DNA of 64,000 nt from Agapetus fuscipes (taxonomy: Eukaryota > Arthropoda > Insecta > Trichoptera > Glossosomatidae): positions 12,647,960 to 12,711,959 of the forward strand of contig OX637333.1 in the NCBI GenBank assembly GCA_951799405.1, written 5' to 3'. The translations under genes and the position numbers were made by a program. How positions within the stretch are numbered: the first letter of the stretch is position 1; the number at the start of each line of letters is the position of its first letter. Below the pieces are notes generated by a model. That model was not told the DNA's origin. It ran no database searches and worked only from the letters and a program-made list of their open reading frames with translations. Below are positions 63,545-64,000 of this stretch, in pieces.

Positions 63545-64000
63545 ATAGATATATATAGATATATAGATATATAGATATATAGATAACATAAATTTCTACA
63601 AAATTACAAAATAGTTATTTATGCCACTGCCAAGTAATGATAGTCTTTTTAACACGAGTGCTAGTTTGTGCCATGAGGCGCAGCCGAATGGCACAATAGA
63701 AAGCACGAGTGTTACAAAGACTAATTACGTGCAGTGGCATACAATACTTTTTCTACGACCATGAGAGAATTAACAAAATAGTGAATAATAGTCATTATAA
63801 TGTACTCGTCCATTTGAAGTAATTAAAACCTTACCTTTGTCAAAACGTGTGATTTATCATTCCCTTCGATTATCTAATCTAACCTAAGTTGTAAAAATAA
63901 ATTATATTTAGGTTTCATATTGAATTCATGCCCACAAGCCGACACATATGTATAAGGTCGCGCTTTTACATCCTGCATATAAGCTTAAACATTCAAACCC
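63545..64000. other. Right edge of the window
   Basis: ATAG-rich spacer, unassigned DNA, then a partial minus-strand family A (from about 63868, tail ATCTAATCTAACCTAAG) cut by the window end. Confidence 0.55.

Overview
This window is eukaryotic and most likely from an insect. Short GC-rich coding exons with GT-AG introns sit in AT-rich introns crowded with insect-type transposable elements: hAT, piggyBac, CR1/Jockey-like and L2-like LINEs, and tRNA-derived SINEs. Nothing points to bacteria or to a virus. The order (Lepidoptera, Hemiptera or other) cannot be fixed from the sequence alone.

One host gene is visible. Sixteen minus-strand exons lie between 48341 (upstream side) and 10935 (downstream side). 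Their splice phases fit at all 15 junctions and give one open frame of 2730 nt (910 codons) of spectrin repeats. Sequence character points to a beta-type spectrin, most probably beta-heavy spectrin (karst). Both ends of the gene lie outside the window: the flanking introns run at least 10.9 kb (positions 1-10934) and 15.6 kb (48342-64000). No second host gene is supported.

Layout. 1-6689: two apparently identical direct repeats (1-1383 and 5307-6689) around 3.9 kb of non-coding DNA. 6690-10808: a composite repeat (copy C1) carrying a nested hAT element. 10935-11561: two spectrin exons. 11562-25362: a 13.8-kb intron with a CR1/Jockey-like LINE split by a TIR element, a decayed multicopy arthropod gene, a large foldback element and a piggyBac relic. 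25363-48341: the other 14 exons, with introns holding SINEs, MITEs, satellites and foldback elements. 48342-59441: intron with a foldback element, a 15-bp minisatellite split by a hAT-like element, and a 3.4-kb TIR element. 59442-63540: C2, an inverted copy of C1.

The inverted C1/C2 pair allows before-and-after comparison. Three insertions (a hAT, a SINE and a LINE) are present in one copy and absent at the matching empty site in the other, each with a target-site duplication. The most interesting signals are: tandem duplication of a spectrin exon end with its splice donor; foldback elements whose two ends form GAA-loop hairpins; a LINE 3' end shared with a very abundant 250-bp repeat; a SINE sharing its tail with the local LINE; and a hAT relic rich in TCTCGCGAGA. 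All identifications come from reading the sequence; no database search was run.
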